From contig CANQZX010000003.1 of NCBI GenBank assembly GCA_947628445.1, positions 1-30,813 on the forward strand: DNA of 30,813 bases, read 5' to 3'. Shown in pieces: positions 7,242-14,846 of the stretch; position 1 is the stretch's first letter, and every line of letters starts with the position of its first letter. Under the pieces are notes generated by a model. It made no database searches. It worked only from the letters and a program-made list of their open reading frames with translations, and had not been told where the DNA came from. Source of the stretch: an uncultured Bacilli bacterium. GTDB taxonomy: Bacteria; Bacillota_I; Bacilli_A; RF39; UBA660. Made by a program: the position numbers and the translations under genes.

Positions 7242-8150
7242 ATGAAAAAAGTATTAGTCACCGGAGCCGCCGGCACAGTGGGCCAACAAGTATTAAAGTA
7301 TCTTTTAAGTGAAGGTAAATACGAAATCGCGGCTTTAGATTTAAAAAATAATAAATCAATGCAAAAATTAAAAAAATATAAAAAACGGGTTAATGTTATC
7401 TATGGTGATGTTTGTAATCGTGTTTTAATTGAGGCCTTAGTTAAGGATTTCGATATTTGTATTCATTTGGCTAGTGTTACCTCTGTCCTTGGCGATTTAA
7501 AAAAAGGCTTAGCCCACGAAATTGATTTTAAAGGGACGGAAAACATTGTTCGGGCCATAAGTTATTATAATCCCGATTGTCATTTATTTTATCCTTCCGC
7601 GATGGCTTTATACAAAGAAAAAGAAGATGTTACAAGCCAAAGTGCGGTTAAAGTTAATGAATTAGATTATTATTTAAAAGCCAAATTAGAAAGTGAAAAT
7701 TTAATTAAGAAAAAATTAAAAAATTATACGATTTATCGTTTTCCTTATCTATTAAGTGATTTTAATGAATCAATGACTTTTGATGCGAAGAAAAATGATA
7801 CTTTGGCTTGTATTACCAAAGAAGATGCGGCTTATAGTTTAGTTAAAGGAATTAATTATTTAAAAGAATTGAATAAAAAAACCTTTAATGTTACTAGTAG
7901 TTTTACGTTAGTTTATCATGATTTTATTAAAAAAGCTTTAAGAGCTTATGGTTTGACCTGGAAATATATTGCTTCGCGGTTATTCTTAGATAAAAAGGAT
8001 TATCCGACGAGCCAAGATCAAAAATTAAATGACATAATTCATTATCAAACGAGTACGCTTTCAGATTACTATGCCCATTTAAAAAATCAAGGCAAGAAGC
8101 GAAAAGTTAGTCGGTTTATTACTAATCTATTTGTGAAGGAGCCCAAATGA
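7242..8150 (+). CDS. NAD(P)-dependent epimerase/dehydratase-like (extended SDR)
   Basis: A 302-residue Rossmann-fold oxidoreductase of the extended short-chain dehydrogenase class. The nucleotide-binding motif GAAGTVG is at residues 8-14, an acidic residue ends beta-2 (ALDLK), and the catalytic pair fits Y144-x3-K148 within DYYLKAK, preceded by PSAMALY. The substrate is not evident; such enzymes act on nucleotide sugars or other carbonyl compounds. AGGAAGGAG precedes the ATG. The stop TGA overlaps the next start (ATGA), so translation with the patatin-like gene is probably coupled. The C-terminal half is Lys-rich and lacks further recognisable motifs. Confidence 0.8.
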   Translation: MKKVLVTGAAGTVGQQVLKYLLSEGKYEIAALDLKNNKSMQKLKKYKKRVNVIYGDVCNRVLIEALVKDFDICIHLASVTSVLGDLKKGLAHEIDFKGTENIVRAISYYNPDCHLFYPSAMALYKEKEDVTSQSAVKVNELDYYLKAKLESENLIKKKLKNYTIYRFPYLLSDFNESMTFDAKKNDTLACITKEDAAYSLVKGINYLKELNKKTFNVTSSFTLVYHDFIKKALRAYGLTWKYIASRLFLDKKDYPTSQDQKLNDIIHYQTSTLSDYYAHLKNQGKKRKVSRFITNLFVKEPK

Positions 8151-9190
8151 TAGGGTTGGCCTTATCCGGAGGGAGTGTCCGGGGGGCTTACGAAGTCGGT
8201 TGCTTTTGGGCTTTTAAAAAATGTCATATCAAGTTTGATGGTTTTGTGGGAACCAGTATTGGTTCTTTTAATGCGGCTTTTTTAGCCGCGGGGCGCGAAC
8301 GCGAATTATTGCGTTTTTGGCAAAATGTTAAAGTAGGAGAGTTACTTGGTTTAGATGAAAAGCTAGTGACGGCTTTAATTAATAAACATAAAAAATTAAA
8401 TGATTATAAAACTTTAGCCGTGCAATTTTCCCAAATCATTAAAAATAAGGGTTTAAATACTTCGGGAATTAAAAATTTATTGGAAGAATTTGAAATTGAA
8501 GAAGATATCCGGAAAAGTAAAAAAGATTATGGCTTAGTAACCGTTCGGTTAAAACCCTTAAAGCCCTTGTATGTTTTTAAGGAAAATATACCATTTGGGA
8601 AAATGAATGAATATATTTTAGGTAGTTGTTATCATCCGGTTTTCAAATACGAAAAGATAATTGATGATAAATATTATATTGATGGGGGCTTTTACGATGC
8701 CATGCCGGTCAATATGTTAATTGAAAAAAACTATGAACATATTTATGCTATAGACCTTAGAGCCGTGGGCATTAAACAACTAACTAAAGATAAAAGTCGG
8801 GTGACGATTTTAAAACCGAGTCGTTCTTTAGGCAGTATCTTTACTTTAGATCAAAATTTAATTCGTGATAACATTAAATTAGGTTATTATGATACCTTAA
8901 AAGTTATTAAAAAGTTAGATGGAAAAAAGTATCTGTTTAAAAAGTTAAAACCTAGGGCCTATACCAAGATGGTAAGCCGGGTAAATCCCAAAACATTAAA
9001 AGAAATGCGATTATTATTTAATAAAAAGAATGATCGGGATTTAGTAATTGCCATTGCCGAATATTTAATGAAAAAGAGTGACTTTACGTACTATAAAGTA
9101 TATAATATTAAAAGAGTTATGCGCCAAATGCGGAAAATGAAAATAAAACCCGTGGGCGTTGAACGCTTTGTACAAGCATTAAAATTATAG
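8147..9190 (+). CDS. Patatin-like phospholipase
   Basis: A 347-residue serine lipase or acyl hydrolase of the patatin/RssA type. The oxyanion-hole motif GGSVRG is at residues 8-13, the nucleophile Ser37 lies in GTSIG, and the catalytic Asp179 is in DGGFYDAMPVN, so the Ser-Asp dyad is complete. The patatin fold ends near residue 230. The Lys/Arg-rich C-terminal ~110 residues are an extension of unknown role and could bind membrane phospholipid head groups (inference). No signal peptide, so it acts in the cytoplasm or on the inner membrane face. It overlaps the SDR gene by 4 bases and is followed 9 bases later by the YebC-family gene. Confidence 0.85.
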   Translation: MIGLALSGGSVRGAYEVGCFWAFKKCHIKFDGFVGTSIGSFNAAFLAAGRERELLRFWQNVKVGELLGLDEKLVTALINKHKKLNDYKTLAVQFSQIIKNKGLNTSGIKNLLEEFEIEEDIRKSKKDYGLVTVRLKPLKPLYVFKENIPFGKMNEYILGSCYHPVFKYEKIIDDKYYIDGGFYDAMPVNMLIEKNYEHIYAIDLRAVGIKQLTKDKSRVTILKPSRSLGSIFTLDQNLIRDNIKLGYYDTLKVIKKLDGKKYLFKKLKPRAYTKMVSRVNPKTLKEMRLLFNKKNDRDLVIAIAEYLMKKSDFTYYKVYNIKRVMRQMRKMKIKPVGVERFVQALKL

Positions 9191-9199
9191 GAGGACAAT

Positions 9200-9916
9200 A
9201 TGGGAAGAGCATATGAAGTAAGAAAATATAGTATTCAAAAAACGGGGGCAGCAAAGGGAAAAATTTATACTACCTTTGCAAAAGAAATTTATCTTGCGGC
9301 CAAAAAGGGATTACCTGATCCCGATAGTAATGTTATTTTAAAACGGTTAATTGATAAAGCCAAAAAGCAACAAGTACCGAGTGATATTATCAATCGGGCT
9401 ATTGAAAAAGCTAAGGGTGTTGGGGGCGAAGACTATCATGAAGTTGTTTATGAGGGCTTTGGTCCGGGGGCCTCAACTTTTATCATTAAATGTTTAACGG
9501 ATAATGTAAACCGGACGGTGGGGATGGTGCGCGCAGCTTTTAATAAAGTTAATAAAAGTTTAGGGGTTACCAATTCTGTTGCCTATAACTATGATCATTT
9601 AGGAATTGTTTCTTTTAAATATGTTAATGAAGAAGAAATCTTTAATGCTTTACTAGAAGCCGGAATAGAACCGGTGGATTTTGAAAGCGTTGATGGTGAA
9701 ATTATCATTAGTGTTAATCCTACGGATATGAATCCTTTAAAAGATTTATTAGAAAAATTAGTGCCTAATGTGGAATTTATTTTGGACGAAGTTGGTATGT
9801 ATGCCAAAGATAAAATAACGCTTACGGGCGAAGATAAAGAAATTTATGATCGTTTATATAAGTTATTAGATGAAATAGAAGATGTTTCCGAAATTTATAC
9901 GAATGTGGAAATGTAA
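9200..9916 (+). CDS. yebC: YebC/PmpR family protein (YeeN-like subfamily)
   Basis: A 238-residue protein of the YebC/TACO1 family, full length. Family marks in order: a basic N-terminus, KGKIYTTFAKEIYLAAKKG, DPDSNVILKRLIDKAKK, VPSDIINRAIEKAKG, YEGFGPGAS, LTDNVNRT and a C-terminal NPTDMNPLKD region. The start MGRAYEVRKYSIQKTGAAKGK resembles the YeeN/YeeI branch rather than the AGHSKW start of classical YebC. Members were long called transcription regulators; later work on TACO1 and bacterial relatives points to helping ribosomes through difficult sequences such as proline runs. GGAGG is next to the ATG. It closes the operon and is followed by a strong terminator. Confidence 0.9.
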   Translation: MGRAYEVRKYSIQKTGAAKGKIYTTFAKEIYLAAKKGLPDPDSNVILKRLIDKAKKQQVPSDIINRAIEKAKGVGGEDYHEVVYEGFGPGASTFIIKCLTDNVNRTVGMVRAAFNKVNKSLGVTNSVAYNYDHLGIVSFKYVNEEEIFNALLEAGIEPVDFESVDGEIIISVNPTDMNPLKDLLEKLVPNVEFILDEVGMYAKDKITLTGEDKEIYDRLYKLLDEIEDVSEIYTNVEM

Positions 9917-9922
9917 AAACCA

Positions 9923-9960
9923 ATTCCAAAAAAACTCCCTAAGTGGAGTTTTTTTGGAAT
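9923..9960. terminator. Strong 16-bp terminator
   Basis: ATTCCAAAAAAACTCC (9923-9938), loop CTAAGT, and its exact complement (9945-9960). A run of seven T lies inside the right arm and seven A inside the left arm, so it could work in both directions. Confidence 0.75.
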
Positions 9961-9968
9961 AGAACTTA

Positions 9969-9997
9969 TTGCAATTTTGAACTAAATAAGTTAAAAT
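9969..9997 (+). promoter_or_regulatory. Promoter of the ATPase-tyrS unit
   Basis: TTGCAA (9969-9974), 17-base spacer, TAAAAT (9992-9997). An alternative is TTGAAC 17 bases before TAGTAA. It is the only evident promoter before tyrS. Confidence 0.5.
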
Positions 9998-10021
9998 AAT
10001 AGTAAGTAAGGGGATTAAAAT

Positions 10022-11260
10022 ATGGAAATAGATCGAAGTTATTATTTAAATAAGCTTATTAAAGCGGAAAATGATAAATTAATTAAAGTAATAACCGGCA
10101 TAAGAAGATGCGGTAAATCGTATTTACTTAATGAAATTTTTTATCATTATTTATTAAATAAAAATGTTAAAGAAAATCATATTATTAAAATTGCTTTTGA
10201 TGATGCTGATTTTGAAGAATTACGGAATTCCCAAAATTTAAGCAAATACATAAAATCACAAATTAAAGATAAGGAAATATATTATTGCTTATTGGATGAA
10301 ATTCAATTAGTTCCTAATTTTGAAACGGTTTTAAATGGATTATTAAGAATAAAAAATATTGATATTTATGTTACTGGTAGTAATTCTAAATTTCTATCTT
10401 CGGATATTATTACGGAATTTCGTGGCCGCGGCGAAGAAATAAAAATGTATCCTTTAAGTTTTGCAGAATTTATGTCAGTTTATAAAGGTGATAAAATGGA
10501 CGGCTGGTTAGATTATTGTACTTATGGAGGATTACCACTTGTCGTTTTAATGAATGATGAAGAAAGAAAAATGAATTATTTAAAAGATCAGCAACTAAAT
10601 GTTTATATTAATGATGTTATTGAAAGAAATAATATTAAAAATGATATTGAGTTAATTAATTTAGTTAATATAATCTCTTCCAGTATTGGATCTTTGTCTA
10701 ATCCTAAAAAAATTGCTGATACTTTTAAAGGCAATATGGGAATTACGATTGATCCTAAAACTATTAGTTTATATTTAAAATATTTAGAAGAGGCCTTTAT
10801 TATTGAAAAAGCTACCAGATATGATGTTAAAGGACGGAAATATCTTTTAACGCCATATAAATTTTATTTTAGCGATTTAGGAATTCGTAATTCATTTATT
10901 AATTTTCGCCAAGTGGAAGAAACTCATATTATGGAAAATATTATATATTTAGAGTTAAAGCGTCGGGGATATAATGTTGATGTTGGTATTGTTCCAATTA
11001 AATCAAACAATAATTATAAACAATTAGAAATTGATTTTGTAGCTAATAAAGGAAATAATAAAATTTATATTCAATCGGCATTTAGTATTGCGGATGATGC
11101 TAAAAAAGCTCAAGAACAACAATCATTATTGCGCATAAAAGATTCTTTTAAAAAATATGTTATTGTAAAAGACTATATCAAAACAACGCGAGATGAAAAT
11201 GGCATAATTATAATGAATATTTTTGATTTTTTGTTAGATAAAAATAGTTTAGATTATTAA
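10022..11260 (+). CDS. AAA_14/DUF4143 ATPase
   Basis: A 412-residue ATPase of the type with an AAA_14 domain followed by DUF4143. The Walker A motif GIRRCGKS is at residues 26-33, the Walker B CLLDEIQ puts Asp92-Glu93 in the active site, and a sensor-like VTGSNSKFLSSD follows. The DUF4143 part has the usual YGGLPLV, a winged-helix-like middle region, and an ENIIYLELKRRG ... EIDFVA ... IQSAF series that resembles a PD-(D/E)XK nuclease core with Gln in place of the final Lys. The family is common and multi-copy in gut bacteria, and its biological role is not settled. It lies 15 bases before tyrS with no terminator between. AAGGGG precedes the start. Confidence 0.85.
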   Translation: MEIDRSYYLNKLIKAENDKLIKVITGIRRCGKSYLLNEIFYHYLLNKNVKENHIIKIAFDDADFEELRNSQNLSKYIKSQIKDKEIYYCLLDEIQLVPNFETVLNGLLRIKNIDIYVTGSNSKFLSSDIITEFRGRGEEIKMYPLSFAEFMSVYKGDKMDGWLDYCTYGGLPLVVLMNDEERKMNYLKDQQLNVYINDVIERNNIKNDIELINLVNIISSSIGSLSNPKKIADTFKGNMGITIDPKTISLYLKYLEEAFIIEKATRYDVKGRKYLLTPYKFYFSDLGIRNSFINFRQVEETHIMENIIYLELKRRGYNVDVGIVPIKSNNNYKQLEIDFVANKGNNKIYIQSAFSIADDAKKAQEQQSLLRIKDSFKKYVIVKDYIKTTRDENGIIIMNIFDFLLDKNSLDY

Positions 11261-11275
11261 AGAAACGAGGGTATT

Positions 11276-12502
11276 ATGACAGTTTATGAAGATTTGAAAT
11301 GGCGGGGTTTAATTCAAGATATATCGGATCCCGAATTAATTGCTAAATTAAACGCGGGAGGTTTAACTTTTTATATTGGAACTGATCCCACGGCTGATTC
11401 GATGCATATTGGTCATTATTCGTCTTTTTTAATTTCGAAAAGATTAGCCAAAGCCGGCCATCATCCGATTTTACTAGTGGGGGGTGCTACGGGTTTAATT
11501 GGCGATCCTAAACCGACGAGTGAAAGACCCATGATTAGTAAAGAAGAAGTTTTAAAAAACTTTGCGGGTTTAAAAGCCCAAGCCGAAAAAATTTTTGGTT
11601 TTGAAGTTGTCAATAACTATGATTGGACTAAAGATATTAATGTTTTAGATTTTTTAAGAGATTATGGAAAATATTTTAATATTAATTATATGTTAGCCAA
11701 AGATAAAGTTAAATCGCGGTTAGAAAGTGGCATTACTTATGCGGAGTTTTCTTATATGATTTTACAAGCCCTTGATTTTCTTCATCTATACGAAACTAGA
11801 AATTGTACTTTACAAGTGGCAGGTTCCGATCAATGGGGTAATATTACCTCCGGGATTGAACTTATTCGGAAAAAACTCGATAAAACGGCGTATGGTATGG
11901 TTATGCCTTTAGTTACCGATTCTCATGGAGTTAAGTTTGGGAAAACGGAAGGTAACGCTTTATGGCTTGATAAAAATAAAACCTCGGCTTATGAATTATA
12001 TCAATATTTAATTAATCTAGAAGATAGCATGATCATTGATTATTTGAAAAAATTAACATTCTTAACACCCGAAGAAATTAGCGCATACGAAAAACAAAAT
12101 ACGGAACATCCGGAATTAAGAGCGGCCCATAAAAGATTAGCTCAAGAAATTATCACGGATATTCATGGGGCTGAAGAATATGAACATGCTCTTAAGATTA
12201 GTGAATCCTTATTTAGTGATAAAATTTGGAATCTAAGTAGCGAAGATATTATTTCAAGTTTAAAAGATTTACCTAATTTTACGGTTACCGAAGGTATTAA
12301 TATTTTAGATTTACTGGTCGATAATGGTATTTGCAGTAGTAAAAGGGAAGCCCGCGAAATGGTAAGTGGCAAGGCCATTAGTATTAATAATGTTAAAATA
12401 ACGGATTTAGATGCCGTTGTTACCCAAAAGATGGCGATTGATGGCCAAGTTTTACTAATTAAACGGGGGAAGAAAAATTATTATTTAGCATTAATGAAGT
12501 AG
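11276..12502 (+). CDS. tyrS: Tyrosyl-tRNA synthetase
   Basis: A 408-residue class I aminoacyl-tRNA synthetase that charges tRNA-Tyr, close to the usual length. Residues 34-47 hold the TyrRS signature GTDPTADSMHIGH with HIGH at 44-47. QVAGSDQWGNI (180-190) shapes the tyrosine and ATP site, and KFGKT (220-224) is the KMSKS-equivalent loop. The C-terminal ~70 residues form an S4 RNA-binding domain (SSKREAREMVSGKAISINN). Only 15 bases separate it from the ATPase gene, so there is no room for a T-box leader; it must be driven from further upstream. Stop TAG is followed by GGTGG for the next gene. Confidence 0.97.
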   Translation: MTVYEDLKWRGLIQDISDPELIAKLNAGGLTFYIGTDPTADSMHIGHYSSFLISKRLAKAGHHPILLVGGATGLIGDPKPTSERPMISKEEVLKNFAGLKAQAEKIFGFEVVNNYDWTKDINVLDFLRDYGKYFNINYMLAKDKVKSRLESGITYAEFSYMILQALDFLHLYETRNCTLQVAGSDQWGNITSGIELIRKKLDKTAYGMVMPLVTDSHGVKFGKTEGNALWLDKNKTSAYELYQYLINLEDSMIIDYLKKLTFLTPEEISAYEKQNTEHPELRAAHKRLAQEIITDIHGAEEYEHALKISESLFSDKIWNLSSEDIISSLKDLPNFTVTEGINILDLLVDNGICSSKREAREMVSGKAISINNVKITDLDAVVTQKMAIDGQVLLIKRGKKNYYLALMK

Positions 12503-12510
12503 GTGGAAAA

Positions 12511-13074
12511 ATGATTTTTAAAGCAGAATATGATAAAAGCTTATACGCAATTTATTTAGGCTGTAATGCCAAGATGCGGCAAGAACTAAAAAAAATCATT
12601 TTAGATATTCCCGATTCTTTAATTCAAGATATTTGTTTTGCTGCTAGTAGTGAAGAAGCCATTCATCACGATACTTTAAAAAATGAAACAATTGATAATT
12701 TTGATTTATATACATATGATGAAGGTTTTATGTTATATAAACAAAGTTATCGTCCCGAGTATGATGGTTATACTACAGATTGGGCTTTAGGTTTAAAGAA
12801 ATTTCCCCATCTTACCACTTTAGCTAAGGAAGAATTAATTTATTTAGGGACCTTTTATTCGATGCAAGATTATCCTAATTATAGTTTTCATTTAACTTTA
12901 ACTGCGGAAGGGCCTATTTTAGTTGCCAATGGTCAAGTTTTAGCCCAATTAAATTATGAACAAGTTCCGGAAAAAATATCTTCAACGACTTTATTTAATT
13001 TACCAAAACCAACATCAAAAAGTCGGCAACTTAGGCGATTATTCAAACCAAATTATGCTCCTTTCATAAGATAA
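12511..13074 (+). CDS. Unknown 187-aa protein downstream of tyrS
   Basis: I do not recognise this protein. It has no signal peptide or membrane segment. The N-terminus (MIFKAEYDKSLYAIYLG) and the middle (NYSFHLTLTAEGPILVANGQ) look like beta strands, and Asp/Tyr-rich segments lie between (NFDLYTYDEGFMLY). The last 20 residues are basic (KSRQLRRLFKPNYAPFIR). The ribosome binding site AGGTGG overlaps the tyrS stop codon and the gap is eight bases, so it is co-expressed with tyrS. That coupling is the only hint of function. Confidence 0.75.
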   Translation: MIFKAEYDKSLYAIYLGCNAKMRQELKKIILDIPDSLIQDICFAASSEEAIHHDTLKNETIDNFDLYTYDEGFMLYKQSYRPEYDGYTTDWALGLKKFPHLTTLAKEELIYLGTFYSMQDYPNYSFHLTLTAEGPILVANGQVLAQLNYEQVPEKISSTTLFNLPKPTSKSRQLRRLFKPNYAPFIR

Positions 13075-13095
13075 AATGAAAGGAGTTTTTTTAAG

Positions 13096-13302
13096 ATGAG
13101 ATATCCCATGCCTTATAACACTTATAATGAACGGCAATTTGTAGTGCCTTTTTTACTTGGTGGTCTAGCCGGAGGAGCAGCTGTGGGTTTAACAAGACCG
13201 CGGCCAATTTATAATGTAGCGCCTTATCAACCATATCCCCCATATGGTTATAATGCTCCTTATTATAATAGTTCTTATAGTTATTATGTCCCTTATCGTT
13301 AA
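13096..13302 (+). CDS. Small Tyr/Pro-rich membrane protein
   Basis: A 68-residue protein with one hydrophobic Gly/Ala-rich segment (FVVPFLLGGLAGGAAVGL, residues 15-32), flanked by a short N-terminus and a Tyr/Pro/Asn-rich tail with YQPYPPYGYNAPYY. Such tails occur in small membrane or spore-surface proteins of Firmicutes, but the function is unknown. AAAGGAG lies 10-11 bases upstream, and the composition is unlike random out-of-frame sequence, which supports a real gene. Its stop overlaps the stop of the convergent rodA-type gene by two bases. Confidence 0.7.
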   Translation: MRYPMPYNTYNERQFVVPFLLGGLAGGAAVGLTRPRPIYNVAPYQPYPPYGYNAPYYNSSYSYYVPYR

Positions 13303-14405
13303 TAGATATTAGCGCCTTCACTTTTTAAAAAGTTTAGAATAATGGCTAAAAAAAGAAAATAAATTATAATAGTGGAACCGCCATAACTTAAAAAGGGAAG
13401 GGGAATACCAATAATCGGTAAGAGACCGAGATTCATGCCAATATTAATCACCTCTTGAAATAAGAAAAGACAAATAAAACTAATGACAAATAGTTTTATT
13501 TTTTTACTGGTAATTTTTTTTAAAACTTTAATTAAAAATAAATCGAGAACCAAGTAGGATAAAAGAATTAAAAAACCACTTAAAAGGCCAAAATTACCAA
13601 TATTAAAAGCAAAAATAAAATCAGTGGGGGCCTCGGGAATATATAAACTAATTTTATTAAGTCCGGTGCCCCATAAACCAGCACTGCCCACGACAATTAA
13701 AGCATTTTTGAGTTGATAACTGCTATTGGTGGTAAACTTTAAGATTCGTTCAACGCGATAGAAAAAACTGGTACCAATTAGCTTAATTAAAAGTTCTTGG
13801 CCAAATAAATAAAGGAGGGTAAAGGTCGTAAGAAAGGAAAGAAAAATTATGGTTAAAAGCCCAAACCACCATTTACTGATGGGAGCAAAGATCAGCATAC
13901 TAATTAAAATTAAAAGATAAAAAATAATGGCTCCGGTGTCGGGTTCTAGGAAAACTAAAAGGGAAGGAATGAACGTAATAAGGGCGGTTTTTAAAATTAA
14001 TTTTAGTTCGTCTTTTTTGTCTTTTATTTTACTTTGACTAATAACTTGGGCTAAATATAGGGCCAGGGTAAACTTAACTAGTTCACTTGGTTGAAAAGTC
14101 AAAAAGCCCAAACTAAACCAGGCCTTAGCCCCATTGATAGTGCGACCAAAAACTAAAACTAAAGCCAGTAAAATAATTGAAAGTAAATAAAGTATAAAAC
14201 TATATTTAAAAAGTTCTTTGAGATTTAATTTCTGGACGATAATAATTAATAAAAAACCTAATAAATACCAAAGCATTTGTTTTAGTAAATGGAGTTCGTA
14301 TGTTGATTTAATTAGTTTGGCGTTTTGCATATTAAAAAAACTAATAATCATAATTATTAACAAAGGAATAAAAAGGGCACTATAGTATTTTTTCTTGGTT
14401 TTCAT
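13299..14405 (-). CDS. rodA: RodA/FtsW-family peptidoglycan polymerase (SEDS)
   Basis: This SEDS glycosyltransferase is about 368 residues long. It polymerises lipid II into glycan strands in the cytoplasmic membrane, with a class B PBP as partner. About ten hydrophobic segments are visible. Family motifs are INGAKAWFSLGFLTFQPSELVK, PEAPTDFIFA (the conserved Asp is residue 262 from this start) and GLLPIIGIPLPFLSYGGS. The motifs and short loops resemble RodA more than FtsW, so a role in elongation is likely. An in-frame TTG at 14423 would extend it by six residues, but it lies at the predicted transcription start; ATG 14405 is preferred although AAGGA sits unusually close to it. It is divergent from 14462 and convergent with 13096. 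Confidence 0.88.
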   Translation of the reverse strand: MKTKKKYYSALFIPLLIIMIISFFNMQNAKLIKSTYELHLLKQMLWYLLGFLLIIIVQKLNLKELFKYSFILYLLSIILLALVLVFGRTINGAKAWFSLGFLTFQPSELVKFTLALYLAQVISQSKIKDKKDELKLILKTALITFIPSLLVFLEPDTGAIIFYLLILISMLIFAPISKWWFGLLTIIFLSFLTTFTLLYLFGQELLIKLIGTSFFYRVERILKFTTNSSYQLKNALIVVGSAGLWGTGLNKISLYIPEAPTDFIFAFNIGNFGLLSGFLILLSYLVLDLFLIKVLKKITSKKIKLFVISFICLFLFQEVINIGMNLGLLPIIGIPLPFLSYGGSTIIIYFLFLAIILNFLKSEGANIY

Positions 14406-14430
14406 ATCCTTATTATGGTTCAATTATCAA

Positions 14431-14445
14431 ATTTTATCATAAAAT
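14431..14445. promoter_or_regulatory. Palindromic -10 region shared by divergent genes
   Basis: ATTTTATCATAAAAT is a perfect palindrome around C14438. On the minus strand it reads TG-A-TAAAAT, an extended -10 for the rodA-type gene; on the plus strand TAAAAT (14440-14445) can serve the gene at 14462. One symmetrical element may thus start transcription both ways. Confidence 0.4.
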
Positions 14446-14461
14446 ATGGTGAGGTGGAATT

Positions 14462-14758
14462 ATGGCCAAATTACCTAGTGTTTATGCCAATCCAATTAAT
14501 AAAAAATTAAATAATGTGCAAGAAACTTATCGCAGCAGTGAAGATCGCGTCGTTAAAACCAATAGTCCCCAAGATATCAGTAAAAAAATTAATGAAATAT
14601 TTAGCCGGAAAGATCACGTTTATAAAAGTAAAGTGAAAATAACTTTTAAAAATGGGACGAAAGTTGTCGATATTGTCGGTTATACCAATTTGAATTTATT
14701 AACTTTGGATGGTAGTTTAATTAAAATAACAGATATTTTGGATATCGAAAAGATTTAG
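14462..14758 (+). CDS. Unknown 98-aa protein
   Basis: I do not recognise this family. The first ~45 residues are polar and probably flexible or helical (QDISKKINEIFSRKD). Residues ~55-98 look like a small beta barrel: KSKVKITFKNGTKVV, DIVGYTNLNLLTLDG, SLIKITDILDIEKI. That SH3-like strand pattern with a central Gly often binds RNA or protein, but this is only an impression. GAGGTGG is a good ribosome binding site, and a terminator follows immediately, so it is a single-gene unit. Confidence 0.7.
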   Translation: MAKLPSVYANPINKKLNNVQETYRSSEDRVVKTNSPQDISKKINEIFSRKDHVYKSKVKITFKNGTKVVDIVGYTNLNLLTLDGSLIKITDILDIEKI

Positions 14759-14762
14759 AAAA

Positions 14763-14787
14763 GTTGATGGGAACATCAATTTTTTTT
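14763..14787 (+). terminator. Terminator
   Basis: TTGATG (14764-14769), loop GGAA, CATCAA (14774-14779), then a T run to 14787. Confidence 0.7.
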
Positions 14788-14797
14788 AAAAGAGAAA

Positions 14798-14826
14798 TTG
14801 ACATATTATTCCGTCGTCGGTATAAT
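14798..14826 (+). promoter_or_regulatory. Consensus promoter with embedded inverted repeat
   Basis: TTGACA (14798-14803), exactly 17 bases, TATAAT (14821-14826): a perfect consensus. Between the boxes, ATTATTCCG and CGGTATAAT form an inverted repeat with one mismatch around TCGT, running into the -10. Such a strong promoter with a palindrome over the -10 suggests repression, perhaps by the HTH domain of the gene it drives. Confidence 0.75.
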
Positions 14827-14846
14827 ATATTAAACGAGGTGATTGG

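Noticed and set aside
8147..8155. Possible TGA-as-Trp code, as in Mycoplasma
   Set aside because: Read-through at this and other TGA stops would add only a few residues, which is not decisive, but no complete gene contains internal TGA and all Trp are TGG, so standard code fits.
10022..11260. Mobile element carrying the DUF4143 ATPase
   Set aside because: No transposase, inverted repeats or target duplication is visible around it.
11261..11275. T-box riboswitch before tyrS
   Set aside because: Only 15 bases separate tyrS from the preceding gene; no leader structure can fit.
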